From NCBI GenBank assembly GCA_017523995.1, contig JAFWUX010000102.1, positions 1-64,000 on the forward strand: 64,000 nucleotides of DNA, in the 5' to 3' direction. This document shows, piece after piece, positions 9,167 through 18,460 of the stretch. A program made the translations under genes and the position numbers. A model generated the notes under the pieces. That model was not told the DNA's origin. It saw only the letters and a program-made list of their open reading frames with translations, and made no database searches. The stretch is from Oscillospiraceae bacterium. Its GTDB lineage: Bacteria > Bacillota_A > Clostridia > Oscillospirales > Ruminococcaceae. The stretch's first letter is position 1, and each line of letters starts with the position of its first letter.

Positions 9167-9978
9167 TGATGAAACAGTTTGATCCGGCGCTGCTGCGCGA
9201 GCTGACCGGAATACTGCAAGCCGGCGGGATCGCGGATGCGGCGCTCGAAGCAAAATGGATTCTTGAAGACGCGCCGTCTGCGGAGGTTGCCCGTCAGATT
9301 GCAAAGCGGCGCGCAAAGCATGAGCCGCTGCAATATCTGCTCGGCGAATGGGAATTCTATGGGCTGCCGTTCTGTGTCGGCGAGGGCGTGCTGATTCCGC
9401 GGGCGGATACCGAAACAATCGTAGATGCGGCGCTTTCCCGCATAACGGATCGCAGCGGGCAGCAGATTCTTGATCTCTGCACCGGCAGCGGATGCATCGC
9501 GCTGACGCTGGCAAAGCACCTGCCGCAGAGCACGGTGATCGGGCTGGAAAAAAGTCCTGAGGCACTGCGCTATGCGGTGAAAAATCAGGAGATACTTCAC
9601 ATCAAAAACGCGCAGATGCTCGAAAAAGATGTGCTCCTGCCCGAGACGGCGGCAGCGTATCGCGGTCTGGCGGCAATCGTCAGCAATCCGCCTTATCTGA
9701 CGGCGGAGGATATGCAGCATTTGCAGGAAGAAGTGACCTATGAACCGGCTGCGGCGCTCGACGGCGGTGCAGACGGTCTGCATTTTTATCGCGAAATCAC
9801 GCGGCTCTGGCGTGATGCACTCTGCGAGGGCGGCTTGCTCGCCTATGAGGTCGGGGTGCATCAGGCAAAGGATGTTGCCGCAATATTATCACAAAACGGA
9901 TTCGGATGCATTGAATGCATCTGTGATCTCGGCGGCATTGAACGTGTCGTTCTGGGACGAAAGGAGTCAGCATCATGA
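9166..9978 (+). CDS. prmC: Release factor glutamine methyltransferase
   Basis: A 270-residue PrmC/HemK that methylates the GGQ glutamine of peptide-release factors. An N-terminal helical domain (RRAKHEPLQYLLG) precedes the SAM-binding fold with DLCTGSGCIAL near residues 103-113 and the catalytic NPPY near 176-179. Start and stop overlap the flanking genes (1 bp and 4 bp), which implies a translationally coupled cbrC-prmC-DUF4272 operon. prmC is more often beside prfA, so this setting is unusual. Confidence 0.94.
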   Translation: MMKQFDPALLRELTGILQAGGIADAALEAKWILEDAPSAEVARQIAKRRAKHEPLQYLLGEWEFYGLPFCVGEGVLIPRADTETIVDAALSRITDRSGQQILDLCTGSGCIALTLAKHLPQSTVIGLEKSPEALRYAVKNQEILHIKNAQMLEKDVLLPETAAAYRGLAAIVSNPPYLTAEDMQHLQEEVTYEPAAALDGGADGLHFYREITRLWRDALCEGGLLAYEVGVHQAKDVAAILSQNGFGCIECICDLGGIERVVLGRKESAS

Positions 9979-10649
9979 CAAGAAAAGAACGCTCTGAAGC
10001 GTATTTGCAGAAACACGGCGTCAAGATCAACCCGAACCTGCCCGATATCGAGCCTGTCGCAAAGATGCACACGGCTGAGGAGATTCTGCGGCGCGCGCTG
10101 GCTGCATTCCTCGCCTGCCAGATCGCGGTGGATATCGCGGACGGCAGCGATGCGCAGGAGAGCGCAAAATTCTTCACGGGATTGCTTGTGCGCTTCGGGC
10201 TGGAGCATGATCTCACGCCCACGGAGCAGCGGCTTTTTGCCTATTATGATCCGGAGGCGCCGCGCACGGTCTCGCCGGAGGAGGCTTCTGATCTTTCGTG
10301 GCGTATGGAGATGTGCATTCCGCTGTTCTGGGCATGCGGCCTGCTCAAGGGTGAGCTGCCCTATCCGGATCGTCCCTCGGAGATTGAGGGGCTTGTGCGG
10401 ATGATCGCGGCGGCGGAGAATCTGGAGGTTCTGCAGATTCTGACAAAGCTGCGCCCTGAGGAGGAAATCCTTGACCGCGCTGACCTCATCTACCGCATGG
10501 ACTGGGCATGTGTCGATGCGATGCTGAAAAAGGAGCAGCCGACCGGCGGACTGCTGCATGATGTGGTTATGGAGCAGCACAAGGGTCTCAACTGGATCAT
10601 CGGCGCCTATGACGCGGAGGACTGGGATAACGTCAAGCCGCATACTTAA
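9975..10649 (+). CDS. DUF4272 domain protein
   Basis: A 224-residue soluble protein with the DUF4272 layout: an opening RSEAYLQKHGVKINPNLP, then EEILRRALAAFLACQIA, LTPTEQRLFAYY and WRMEMCIPLFWACGLL. No catalytic motif is visible and the function is unknown. Its ATG overlaps the prmC stop by 4 bp. A hairpin follows. Confidence 0.8.
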   Translation: MTRKERSEAYLQKHGVKINPNLPDIEPVAKMHTAEEILRRALAAFLACQIAVDIADGSDAQESAKFFTGLLVRFGLEHDLTPTEQRLFAYYDPEAPRTVSPEEASDLSWRMEMCIPLFWACGLLKGELPYPDRPSEIEGLVRMIAAAENLEVLQILTKLRPEEEILDRADLIYRMDWACVDAMLKKEQPTGGLLHDVVMEQHKGLNWIIGAYDAEDWDNVKPHT

Positions 10650-10677
10650 CCGAAACATGATAAACGGAATAAAGCGT

Positions 10678-10720
10678 GAAGAATGAAAAGCATATCCTTT
10701 CCCATGCGCTTTCATTCTTC
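10678..10720 (+). terminator. Hairpin after the DUF4272 gene
   Basis: GAAGAATGAAA (10678-10688) pairs with TTTCATTCTTC (10710-10720). No T run follows, so termination may be weak. The dispersed palindrome at 10740-10752 lies just downstream, before recA. Confidence 0.55.
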
Positions 10721-10739
10721 CTGCCAGCGGGAATACCAT

Positions 10740-10752
10740 CGGGCACTGCCCG
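10740..10752. repeat. Dispersed palindrome CGGGCACTGCCCG, inverted copy
   Basis: Reverse-orientation copy of the palindrome found at 8379, 24416, 31277 and 31357. It lies in the recA leader, ending about a dozen bases before the start. Confidence 0.8.
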
Positions 10753-10764
10753 TAGAAAGGATCA

Positions 10765-11958
10765 ATGAATATGGCTAAGGCAGAACTCAAAAAGAAGAAT
10801 ATCGCGGTGATCAAGCAGACCAGCAAAGAGGACCGCGAGAAAGCACTGCAAATGGCAATCGCACAGATCGAAAAGCAGTTCGGTGCAGGCGCTGTCATGC
10901 GTCTGGGACAGAACAGCGTGCAGAACGTCGAGGCAATCTCGACCGGTTCGCTTTCGCTGGATATGGCACTGGGCATCGGCGGCGTGCCGCGCGGCAGAAT
11001 CGTTGAAATCTACGGACCGGAAAGCTCCGGTAAAACCACCGTCGCGCTGCAGATCATCGCAGAGGCGCAGAAAAACGGCGGCGAGGCTGCGTTCATCGAC
11101 GTTGAGCATGCACTCGATCCGGTTTATGCGCAGGCACTCGGCGTCAACATCAATGATCTGCTTGTGTCGCAGCCGGACAGCGGCGAGCAGGCACTCGAGA
11201 TTGCAGAGGCACTCGTGCGCTCCGGCGCGATTGATGTCATCGTCATTGACTCTGTCGCGGCTATGACCACGCGCGCCGAAATCGAGGGCGAAATGGGCGA
11301 TTCCCATGTCGGTCAGCTCGCAAGACTGATGTCGCAGGCGATGCGCAAGCTGACACCGGCGATTTCCAAATCCAACTGTGTTGCGATCTTTATCAATCAG
11401 GTGCGTGAGAAGATCGGCGTCATGTACGGCAACCCTGAGGTCACCACGGGCGGCAGAGCGCTGAAGTTCTATTCCTCTGTCCGTATGGAGGTCCGCAAGG
11501 GCGAAGCCATCAAGAACGGTGCCGAGGTCATCGGCAACCGCACCAGAGTCAAGATCGTCAAGAACAAGGTCGCACCGCCTTTCAAGGAGTGCGAATTCGA
11601 TATGATGTACGGCAAGGGCATTTCGCGTCTCGGTGAGGTGCTGGATCTTGCAACCGATCTCGATATCATCCACAAGAGCGGCTCGTGGTTCAGCTACGGC
11701 GACCGCAAGCTCGGTCAGGGCAGAGATGCCGTCAAGGAGCTGCTGGAGGCGGATCCCGCGTTCGCAAAGGAAGTCGAGCAGAAGATCATGGAGCAGAAGG
11801 CAAGCCTGATCCTCGCTTCCAAGAAGAACAAGAAGGCTGCGGCTGTCTCCGATGCAAAATCGAAGGCGGAGCAGGCTGTTGCGGCAACCGGCGCGGCGCT
11901 GGATGCCGCCGGCAGCGATGCGGATGACGATTTCGAGGAGTTTGCACCGGAGGAGTAA
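10765..11958 (+). CDS. recA: Recombinase A
   Basis: A 397-residue RecA. It shows Walker A GPESSGKT at about residues 84-91, the Walker B region [11 protein letters not shown], the L2 loop region [17 protein letters not shown], and an acidic C-terminus ending [11 protein letters not shown]. It drives homologous recombination and SOS induction. Two candidate starts exist, ATG 10765 and ATG 10771; GAAAGG at 10755-10760 lies 4 or 10 nt away, so the start is uncertain by two codons. No obvious LexA-type box was seen upstream. recX follows after 7 bp. Confidence 0.97.
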   Translation: MNMAKAELKKKNIAVIKQTSKEDREKALQMAIAQIEKQFGAGAVMRLGQNSVQNVEAISTGSLSLDMALGIGGVPRGRIVEIYGPESSGKTTVALQIIAEAQKNGGEAAFIDVEHALDPVYAQALGVNINDLLVSQPDSGEQALEIAEALVRSGAIDVIVIDSVAAMTTRAEIEGEMGDSHVGQLARLMSQAMRKLTPAISKSNCVAIFINQVREKIGVMYGNPEVTTGGRALKFYSSVRMEVRKGEAIKNGAEVIGNRTRVKIVKNKVAPPFKECEFDMMYGKGISRLGEVLDLATDLDIIHKSGSWFSYGDRKLGQGRDAVKELLEADPAFAKEVEQKIMEQKASLILASKKNKKAAAVSDAKSKAEQAVAATGAALDAAGSDADDDFEEFAPEE

Positions 11959-11965
11959 TCCGCCT

Positions 11966-12604
11966 ATGAAGATCACGGAGATCCAGAAGGGCAAGGGTAA
12001 GCTCTATGAGATCACGCTGGAGGACGAAAGCCGTTTCTGGCTGCATGCGGACCTGCTGCAAAGCGAGTTTCTGCACACCGGAGATGACCTGACGCCGGAG
12101 CGCATTGCGGAACTCAGACAGCGCGCGGCGGAGCATCGGGCGTATGAATACGGAATGTATCTGCTCGACCGGCGCGGCTACTCCTACCGTGAGCTCTATG
12201 ACAAGCTGATGACTGCGCCCCATGCGCAGGAGGATGCCGTCCTGAAGGCGCTGGAAAAAATGACGCGCTACGGCTTCATCAATGATGCGCGCTATGCGGA
12301 GCAGCTTGCAAGACACTATGTCGAGAGCAAAAAATATGGGCTGCGGCGCGCGGAATATGAGATGCGGCACCGCGGGCTCTCGCAGGCGGATATCGACGAT
12401 GCACTGGCGGAATATGACGATCCGGTGCGGATTTCGGAGATGCTGCTGGAGCTGCTGCAAAAGAAGTATGCGCGGGAGCTGACCGATCCGGATGACCGCA
12501 AGGCGACCGAAAAGGTCACGGCGGCGCTAGTCCGCCGCGGGTTTACCTATCAGCAGATCAGGTATGCGATTGAGGATTATTTTGCTGCGCTGAATGAGGC
12601 GTGA
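11966..12604 (+). CDS. recX: Regulatory protein RecX
   Basis: A 212-residue RecX built of repeated three-helix units: AYEYGMYLLDRRGYSYREL, ALEKMTRYGFINDARYAE and ALVRRGFTYQQIRYAIE. RecX binds RecA filaments and limits or tunes recombination. ATG 11966 is chosen because GGAGGA at the end of recA serves as its ribosome site. It immediately follows recA, the classic arrangement. Confidence 0.92.
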   Translation: MKITEIQKGKGKLYEITLEDESRFWLHADLLQSEFLHTGDDLTPERIAELRQRAAEHRAYEYGMYLLDRRGYSYRELYDKLMTAPHAQEDAVLKALEKMTRYGFINDARYAEQLARHYVESKKYGLRRAEYEMRHRGLSQADIDDALAEYDDPVRISEMLLELLQKKYARELTDPDDRKATEKVTAALVRRGFTYQQIRYAIEDYFAALNEA

Positions 12605-12668
12605 GAATTGTGACATGTGCGCAAGCGGCGCATTCTGATTTCTAATTTGCAATCAAAGGGGACTGTGT

Positions 12669-14003
12669 ATGATTGTCAGTATGGTATCACTTGGCTGTGC
12701 CAAGAATCTGGTGGATTCCGAGCGGATGCTTGCGCTGCTGCGTGAGGGCGGCTATGTGCTGACGCCGGATCCTGCCGATGCCGATATTGCCGTTGTGAAT
12801 ACCTGCGGATTTATCCAGTCCGCCAAGGAGGAAGCGATCGACACGATTCTGGAGCTTGCCGAGCTGAAAGCTTCGGGCTCGCTCAAAAAGATCGTTGTCA
12901 CGGGATGTCTGGCGGAGCGCTACAAAAACGAGGTCGCGGAGCAGTTCCCAGAAGCGGATGCCGTCATCGGCATCGGGGATCAGCCGGAGATTGTCCGCGT
13001 GCTTGATGAGATCACAAAAGGGGAGCACATCGCAAGATTCGCCCCGAAGTGCAATATGCCGCTGACCGGCAGACGCATCATCGCGACACTGCCGTTTTAT
13101 GCCTATCTCAAGGTCGCGGAGGGATGTTCCAACGGCTGCGCCTACTGCGCAATCCCAGCGATCCGCGGCAAGTTCCGCTCGGTTCCGATGGAGGATGCCG
13201 TTGCGGAGGCGGAGACGCTGGCGAAATCCGGCATCACGGAGCTGATTGTCATTGCGCAGGATACCGCGCGCTACGGCGAAGATCTCTACGGCAGGCAGAT
13301 GCTTCCGGAACTGCTCCGGCGGCTCTGCAAAATCGAGGGGCTGCGCTGGATCCGTGTGCTCTATTGCTATCCGGAGCGCATCTCCGACGAACTGATCGAC
13401 GTCATTGCGTCGGAGCCGAAGATCGTCAAGTATATGGATATCCCCGTGCAGCACTGCAACGATGAGATTCTTAAGGCGATGCGCCGCAAATGTGATGCGA
13501 AGAGTCTGCGTGATCTCTTTGCAAAGCTCAGGGCGCGCATCCCGAACCTGACGCTGCGGACAACCATGCTCGTCGGATTCCCCGGCGAGACCGATGCGCA
13601 GTTTGAGGAGCTCTCGGAATTTGTGCAGGAGATCCGCTTTGACCGGCTCGGCTGCTTTGCCTACTCCGAGGAGGAGGGCACAATTGCAGCGCGCATGGAG
13701 AATCAGGTCGATGAGGAGATCCGGCAGCGCAGAGCGGAAATTATCATGGAACAGCAAATGCCGGTCGCGGCGGAACTGAATGCGGCGCGGATCGGAACAG
13801 ACACAGAAGCGGTCATCGAAGGATTTGACACGGAGGCAGGCGCGTGGCTTGCCAGAACCGCAGCAGATGCCCCCGAAATCGACGGGCGGCTCTATATCGT
13901 CGGTACGCCGGAGGACGGCTATCGCATCGGGCAGTATGTGCAGGTGCACATCACGGCGGCTGTGGATGATTATGATTTGAGTGGAGAGGTGACCTTGCGT
14001 TGA
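12669..14003 (+). CDS. rimO: Ribosomal protein S12 methylthiotransferase
   Basis: A 444-residue radical-SAM enzyme that methylthiolates Asp of ribosomal protein S12. The N-terminal UPF0004 domain carries three cluster cysteines (LGCAKN, NTCGF, TGCLAE). The radical-SAM motif CSNGCAYC begins near residue 153, and a C-terminal TRAM domain is present. LGCAKNLVDSE at the N-terminus is typical of RimO rather than MiaB. An AAAGGGG ribosome site precedes the ATG. pgsA overlaps its stop. Confidence 0.94.
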   Translation: MIVSMVSLGCAKNLVDSERMLALLREGGYVLTPDPADADIAVVNTCGFIQSAKEEAIDTILELAELKASGSLKKIVVTGCLAERYKNEVAEQFPEADAVIGIGDQPEIVRVLDEITKGEHIARFAPKCNMPLTGRRIIATLPFYAYLKVAEGCSNGCAYCAIPAIRGKFRSVPMEDAVAEAETLAKSGITELIVIAQDTARYGEDLYGRQMLPELLRRLCKIEGLRWIRVLYCYPERISDELIDVIASEPKIVKYMDIPVQHCNDEILKAMRRKCDAKSLRDLFAKLRARIPNLTLRTTMLVGFPGETDAQFEELSEFVQEIRFDRLGCFAYSEEEGTIAARMENQVDEEIRQRRAEIIMEQQMPVAAELNAARIGTDTEAVIEGFDTEAGAWLARTAADAPEIDGRLYIVGTPEDGYRIGQYVQVHITAAVDDYDLSGEVTLR

Positions 14004-14584
14004 ATACGCCCAATAAGCTGACGCTGCTGCGTGTGCTGCTGGTGCCGGCATTTGTCCTGCTGTTTTATTGGCAGTTCCCTGCGCATTATCTGATTGCAAC
14101 GCTTGTGTTTGTCGCGGCGGCGATTACGGATGCTGTTGACGGACATCTTGCGCGCAAGAACAATCAGATCACGGATTTCGGCAAATTTCTTGATCCGCTT
14201 GCGGATAAGGTGCTGGTCGTGACGGCGCTCTCCTGCTTTTTACAGCAGCAGAAGATGAACATTGTCTGCTTTCTGCTGATCGTTGCGCGTGAGTTTATGG
14301 TCTCGGCGCTGCGGCTGGTTGTCGCGAACAAGGGAACCGTTGTGCCGGCGAGCTTTGCGGGCAAGCTGAAAACCGCGTTCACGATGATCGCGCTGATTAC
14401 GGCAATGGTTTACTGGTCATTCCGGCTGGATTTTCACGCATTCGGGCTTGCGATTCCGGATGCAGTCTATACCGGTGCGGAGGTGCTGCTGCAGATTCTG
14501 TTCTGGATTGCTGCCGTGCTGACAGTCTGGTCCGGCGCAGAATATCTCAAAGCCTATTGGAAGGATATCAATCCCAATCAGTGA
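14000..14584 (+). CDS. pgsA: CDP-diacylglycerol-glycerol-3-phosphate 3-phosphatidyltransferase
   Basis: A 194-residue integral membrane enzyme that makes phosphatidylglycerol phosphate from CDP-diacylglycerol. The CDP-alcohol phosphatidyltransferase motif DGHLARKNNQITDFGKFLDP is present in full, with about five hydrophobic helices. Translation starts at TTG 14000, overlapping the rimO stop, with GGAGAGGTGA 7-15 nt upstream. rimO-pgsA is a common neighbour pair in Firmicutes. Confidence 0.92.
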   Translation: MNTPNKLTLLRVLLVPAFVLLFYWQFPAHYLIATLVFVAAAITDAVDGHLARKNNQITDFGKFLDPLADKVLVVTALSCFLQQQKMNIVCFLLIVAREFMVSALRLVVANKGTVVPASFAGKLKTAFTMIALITAMVYWSFRLDFHAFGLAIPDAVYTGAEVLLQILFWIAAVLTVWSGAEYLKAYWKDINPNQ

Positions 14585-14604
14585 AAAAACAATCTGAACA
14601 AAAA

Positions 14605-14642
14605 AGCCGTACAACGAGGTGCTGCCCCGTTGTACGGCTTTC
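14605..14642 (+). terminator. Terminator of the pgsA transcript
   Basis: AGCCGTACAACG (14605-14616) pairs with CGTTGTACGGCT (14628-14639), followed by T's. It can also face the convergent GH16 gene. Confidence 0.88.
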
Positions 14643-14665
14643 TGTTTATGCGCTGTTGTTTTGGT

Positions 14666-16078
14666 TTACTCTGTGATTTCCTCAACGCGGACATTCTGGA
14701 TATAGACGGTTGCCGTCGAGCCGCGGTGACCGAGATTGAACTCAAGGCGTCCGTTCGGATCGTTCTTATCGTTCATCTCGAAATCATAGGTGAAGGTGGC
14801 CTTTTCGGTCGGGACAGTCAGCGTGGTGTCCTGCAGATAGCGGATCCAGCCGGCGGTCGGTGCGGAGACGCAGACAACGATATCGCGCTCCTCATCTGCC
14901 CATGCATCGAATGTGACGCGGTACTTTTTGCCCTTGATCATCGGGAGCTCCGGCTGCACGAGCTGCACGGAATAATCGACCTTGCCCTCGTTCTCCGAGC
15001 GGATGATCATGGTGTTGTCGCTGATCTCGGCGGAACCCTCGCCGCCCTCAAAGAGCAGGAACTTCCAGTTGACATCGTCGGTCAGATCCTCTGCCTCGGC
15101 AAAATCGCCGTTGTAGATGAAGTTGCCGTCTTCGAGTGCCTCGCGGTAATTTGCTTCCGGCCTGGTGACGTTGGTGTCATACTCCGGCTTCTGGTAGACG
15201 CGGACATAGTCGATCTCGAACTCTGCCTTGTCGAAGTCGGTGGTGTCATCCGGATTGCCCGGCCATGTGCCGCCGACTGCGAGATTCATCTGGACAAAGA
15301 ACGGCTGATCAAACGGTGCCGGATAGGGCTTTTCGTCCTCGCCCTCGACTGCGGTGAACCAGTCATTGACGGTCAGATAGCATTCGCCGTCGATATACCA
15401 GCGGATTTCGCCCGGCTCCCACTCGACGCTGTACTCGTGGAAATCGCTGGCGAACGAGCCGTTTTCAAGCTCAACGGTGCCCTGCTGCTCTGCATGCGGT
15501 GCGCCGTAATGAACGGTGCCGTATGCGGTTTTGGGTGCGCTGCCGAGCACTTCCATGATGTCGATTTCGCCGCACTTCGGCCACTGACCGTAGTGCCCTT
15601 CATCCTGCGGCATCATCCAGATTGCCGGCCAGAGACCCTGTCCCTCGGGGACCTTTGCGCGTGCAACCACCTTGCCGTAGGTGAAGTCGGTCTTGTTCTG
15701 GGAATTGACCTTGCCGGAGGTGTAGTAATCCTTGCCGTCCTTTTCGGTCTTGATGCCCTTGAGAATCAGGCAGCCGTCGCGCAGGAAGATGTTGTCCTCG
15801 GATGCGGTGTATTCCTGCAGCTCCTCGTTTGTCCAGCCCGGCTCGCGCAGCTCGCGGTTCCAGATGGATTCATCGAGGGTTGTGCCGTCGAACTCATCGT
15901 GCCACAAGAGGTTGTAGCCTTCGAGCGCAGGGGCTTCTGTCTTGGGTGCTTCGGTGGTCTGTGCCTCGGTTTCGGGCGCAGATGTTTCCGCCTTGCTTTC
16001 CGCTGTGGACGACGAAGCGCCGCAGCCGGTCAGCAGGCTGATTGCTGACAGTGCAGCAAAGATGCGCATTTTTTTCAT
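14666..16078 (-). CDS. Family 16 glycoside hydrolase lipoprotein with C-terminal carbohydrate-binding module
   Basis: A 470-residue exported beta-glucanase. The lipobox LLTGC puts the lipidated cysteine at residue 19. A Thr/Glu-rich linker leads to GH16 (about 55-290) with LLWHDEFDG and the catalytic EIDIMEVLG near residue 172. The ExDxxE pattern with the extra residue is the laminarinase/lichenase form. A beta-sandwich resembling CBM4/9 (about 320-470) follows. It has no dockerin, so unlike the other hydrolases here it stays on the cell surface. The ATG at 16078 has GGGAGGAAA upstream. Substrate is probably a mixed-linkage or beta-1,3-glucan. Confidence 0.9.
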   Translation of the reverse strand: MKKMRIFAALSAISLLTGCGASSSTAESKAETSAPETEAQTTEAPKTEAPALEGYNLLWHDEFDGTTLDESIWNRELREPGWTNEELQEYTASEDNIFLRDGCLILKGIKTEKDGKDYYTSGKVNSQNKTDFTYGKVVARAKVPEGQGLWPAIWMMPQDEGHYGQWPKCGEIDIMEVLGSAPKTAYGTVHYGAPHAEQQGTVELENGSFASDFHEYSVEWEPGEIRWYIDGECYLTVNDWFTAVEGEDEKPYPAPFDQPFFVQMNLAVGGTWPGNPDDTTDFDKAEFEIDYVRVYQKPEYDTNVTRPEANYREALEDGNFIYNGDFAEAEDLTDDVNWKFLLFEGGEGSAEISDNTMIIRSENEGKVDYSVQLVQPELPMIKGKKYRVTFDAWADEERDIVVCVSAPTAGWIRYLQDTTLTVPTEKATFTYDFEMNDKNDPNGRLEFNLGHRGSTATVYIQNVRVEEITE

Positions 16079-16129
16079 TTGATTTCCTCCCGTTTTTCCG
16101 CTGAAGGGGGTGCGGAATTTCTTGATTCT

Positions 16130-16135
16130 ATTATA
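16130..16135 (-). promoter_or_regulatory. -10 box of the GH16 gene
   Basis: TATAAT on the minus strand, about 50 bp before the start. No convincing -35 was found at 17 bp, which may mean activator dependence. Confidence 0.55.
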
Positions 16136-16353
16136 CCCGATTTGTGCGCCGTGTACTGTCACGATTTACACATTCATACCATAATCTTGTCTTTTCTTTT
16201 GTATCAGGTGCTTTGCCTGACCGCAATATCTGATAAATAGCGGACATTTCAAATTATAAAACGAACATTATATAAAAATGGTCGCGAAATAAGATTTGGA
16301 AGAATAGCAGAGAAAATGCGGCGAAATTTCATCGTAACCGCCCGTGACCGGAT

Positions 16354-16382
16354 TTGCAATTCCGAACCGGATCGCTTATAAT
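16354..16382 (+). promoter_or_regulatory. Promoter of an orphan transcription unit
   Basis: TTGCAA 16354-16359, a 17-bp spacer and TATAAT 16377-16382, with no protein gene of normal size downstream on this strand. Confidence 0.75.
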
Positions 16383-16388
16383 AAGGAT

Positions 16389-16590
16389 GCGATCGCAAGT
16401 GATATCCCCGCAGCAGATCGCTCCGTGCAGAATCTACGAGGACTACGAGGTTCTGCGCGGAGAGAATACAACCAATTCCAAAAAGTGGATTCAGCCGATC
16501 TGACATTCTTTTCGACATTCCCGTTGTGTATCGAATATGCGGTGATGAAAGCCGCTGCAATCAGCACGAGATTGCAGCGGCTTTCGGTTT
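16389..16590 (+). ncRNA. Candidate structured small RNA of about 200 nt
   Basis: The unit runs from the promoter at 16354-16382 to a perfect terminator (16548-16562 with 16570-16584, then a U-rich tail). Inside is a 15-bp uninterrupted hairpin, CTCCGTGCAGAATCT paired with AGGTTCTGCGCGGAG, near 16420-16462. The only reading frame is a possible 38-codon one starting at 16387 (ATG, or GTG a few codons later) without a ribosome site, so an RNA function is favoured. The RNA family is not recognised; 6S RNA is possible by size but was not demonstrated. Confidence 0.5.
16548..16590 (+). terminator. Terminator of the orphan RNA unit
   Basis: AAAGCCGCTGCAATC pairs perfectly over 15 bp with GATTGCAGCGGCTTT, then CGGTTTTG. 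It may also serve the convergent hydrolase gene. Confidence 0.88.
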
Positions 16591-16599
16591 TGTTATGAT

Positions 16600-17709
16600 T
16601 TAATCGAGGTCTTTCAGGAAATCTGTGATCACCTCTGCACATGCATCGGGCTGTTCCTCGTGAACCCAGTGTCCGCCCGGCAGATTGGCAACTGTCACAT
16701 TCCCGAGCCTGTCAAAATAGGGCTGCATTGTTTCGGTCTTGTATTCCTGCATTTCAGCCCATTCCAGCTCATAGGCTTTCTCTCTGCGCGCCTCCTCGGT
16801 GCCGGAGAAATCTTCTGTCAGCTTATTGATCCGTTGTTCCGAGAGCCGATCCGCAGCTTTGAATTCCTCTAAGGTTTCATAGCCGTTCTCGGCGCTGATA
16901 TAGAGCTTCGGCACATCGGTCGGATGAAGGACACTGTCGATTTCCCGCCAGTTGTCAAGTATTTTCGACATCTCAGAATAAAATGCTCTGCTGCCGAATG
17001 TCATCAGCCCGAGCGCACGGTCTGCGCGCTGATCGTCTTCGGAATAGGATTCGTCAGGCGGGAAGAACATATTACCTGCGACATCGCCGATCCCGAGATT
17101 GATCAGCGTCCGGAAGATTCCCATACCGCCTGTCTCATCCTCCAGCTCAGCGCGCTGCTCATCGGTGAGATCATTGATATCCGGCAGAATCGTGGTATCA
17201 AGATCAATCACCGCTTCAACCTCCTCCGGATATTTGCTCACCCAGTAGGTGATCAGCACGCCGGAGTAGGAATGCGGCATCAGGACATAGGGCGCTTCGA
17301 CGCCGGCATTCTGCAGTGCCTTGCGGTAATCCTCCACAACAAATGAAACGGTCATGTCATCCATGACATCGTCGCTGCCGTCATATCCCGCACGCGCCAG
17401 ATAATAGACCTGATTTTCCTGCTTTAACCTGGAAGCAAGCTGCCGGAACTGCACCGGAAAGCCGTAGCCGCTGCCGCAGAAGGAAATGATCCGGTGACCG
17501 CCCTCTGCGCCGCCGTAATCCACCAGATTCAGGCTGTGATCCCCGACGGAAACCGGCTGATAGAGCCCCTGCTCCGCAAGGAACTCCTTGTTCTTTTTCA
17601 GATTGACACGGTGGATAATCGTTGTGGTCAGCAGCCCGAGTATGATGATCCCGAGCAGCACCAGCAGAATGATCCCCAGTACCTTAAAAATCTTCTTGAT
17701 CACACGCAT
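16600..17709 (-). CDS. Membrane-anchored alpha/beta hydrolase
   Basis: A 369-residue protein with one N-terminal helix (about 8-30) followed by an alpha/beta-hydrolase domain. The oxyanion region ISFCGSGYGFPVQF, nucleophile elbow MPHSYSG (Ser near 148) and terminal histidine LPGGHWVHEEQP are in the right order. The substrate is unknown. AAAGGAG precedes the ATG. It lies 24 bp downstream of the merR-type gene on the same strand, so it is probably the regulated target of that regulator. Confidence 0.82.
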   Translation of the reverse strand: MRVIKKIFKVLGIILLVLLGIIILGLLTTTIIHRVNLKKNKEFLAEQGLYQPVSVGDHSLNLVDYGGAEGGHRIISFCGSGYGFPVQFRQLASRLKQENQVYYLARAGYDGSDDVMDDMTVSFVVEDYRKALQNAGVEAPYVLMPHSYSGVLITYWVSKYPEEVEAVIDLDTTILPDINDLTDEQRAELEDETGGMGIFRTLINLGIGDVAGNMFFPPDESYSEDDQRADRALGLMTFGSRAFYSEMSKILDNWREIDSVLHPTDVPKLYISAENGYETLEEFKAADRLSEQRINKLTEDFSGTEEARREKAYELEWAEMQEYKTETMQPYFDRLGNVTVANLPGGHWVHEEQPDACAEVITDFLKDLD

Positions 17710-17733
17710 ATTTGTTCTCCTTTTGAATGATTG

Positions 17734-18450
17734 TTACCCCAGGTGCATTGTCATATCGGTCGGTTCATCCTGTCTGCTGTACCGCAGCATGCAGCCTGTG
17801 ATGATTCCGCAGTGAACCTCAGTCAGAATCTCGACATCCTGCTTTTCATAGTGCAGACGGGTAATGACAGTATCTGCGACAATTTTCTGTTCGCCGAATG
17901 ACACGAAACTGCCGCAGTTCCGGATATGATTTGCCCAGCCTGCCGCGTAAAAATCCGTCGATGTTTCCTGCATATCCTTGTTGAGATAGGTCCTGAACTC
18001 CGCAAACCGCTGTTCAAGGAGGCAATGCACGGCGGCAGAAGCCGTCCGCAGCATTTCGTCTTCATCATAGGGATGCTCGAGCCGTCTCGCAGCGGCATAG
18101 AGGCTTTCGCCCGTTTCGATTGCGGTCAGAACCTCTGTCAGCATGTTGACATGCAGAATCATCTCGTTGATTTTGTGTCTGAAATCCGCGGATCTGCTGC
18201 GGATCAGCGCAGTTGCATCCGCTTCGCTGTCAAGGACATCTCCGATCTCATCGAGCGAGAGACCAAGCGATTTGAGAAACCGGATTTTTTTCAGCCGCCC
18301 GATGTTTTCGCTGTCCAGTTTGCGCGGAGCTGCGGCACTTTCGCGCACGGTGCGGATCAGACCGCATTGTTCATAATAGCGGATTGTGCGCGAGGTCAGA
18401 TCAAGCTCCCTGCACACTTCGGTTATGTTTTTCAGGCCTTTCATGTACAT
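17734..18450 (-). CDS. MerR-family transcriptional regulator
   Basis: A 238-residue regulator with an N-terminal MerR winged helix (ITEVCRELDLTSRTIRYYEQCGLI) and dimerising coiled helix (about 80-120), plus a C-terminal domain of about 110 residues that probably binds an effector. No metal-binding cysteine set is apparent, so an organic ligand is more likely than a metal. The start at 18450 (ATG TAC ATG) follows AAGGAT. Its own promoter has the typical long MerR spacer with a palindrome, implying autoregulation and control of the downstream hydrolase. Confidence 0.88.
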   Translation of the reverse strand: MYMKGLKNITEVCRELDLTSRTIRYYEQCGLIRTVRESAAAPRKLDSENIGRLKKIRFLKSLGLSLDEIGDVLDSEADATALIRSRSADFRHKINEMILHVNMLTEVLTAIETGESLYAAARRLEHPYDEDEMLRTASAAVHCLLEQRFAEFRTYLNKDMQETSTDFYAAGWANHIRNCGSFVSFGEQKIVADTVITRLHYEKQDVEILTEVHCGIITGCMLRYSRQDEPTDMTMHLG

Positions 18451-18460
18451 CACCATCCTT

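Noticed and set aside
16387..16503. A 38-codon frame inside the orphan RNA unit
   Set aside because: It starts at the expected transcription start without a ribosome site and overlaps the 15-bp hairpin; the RNA interpretation is preferred.
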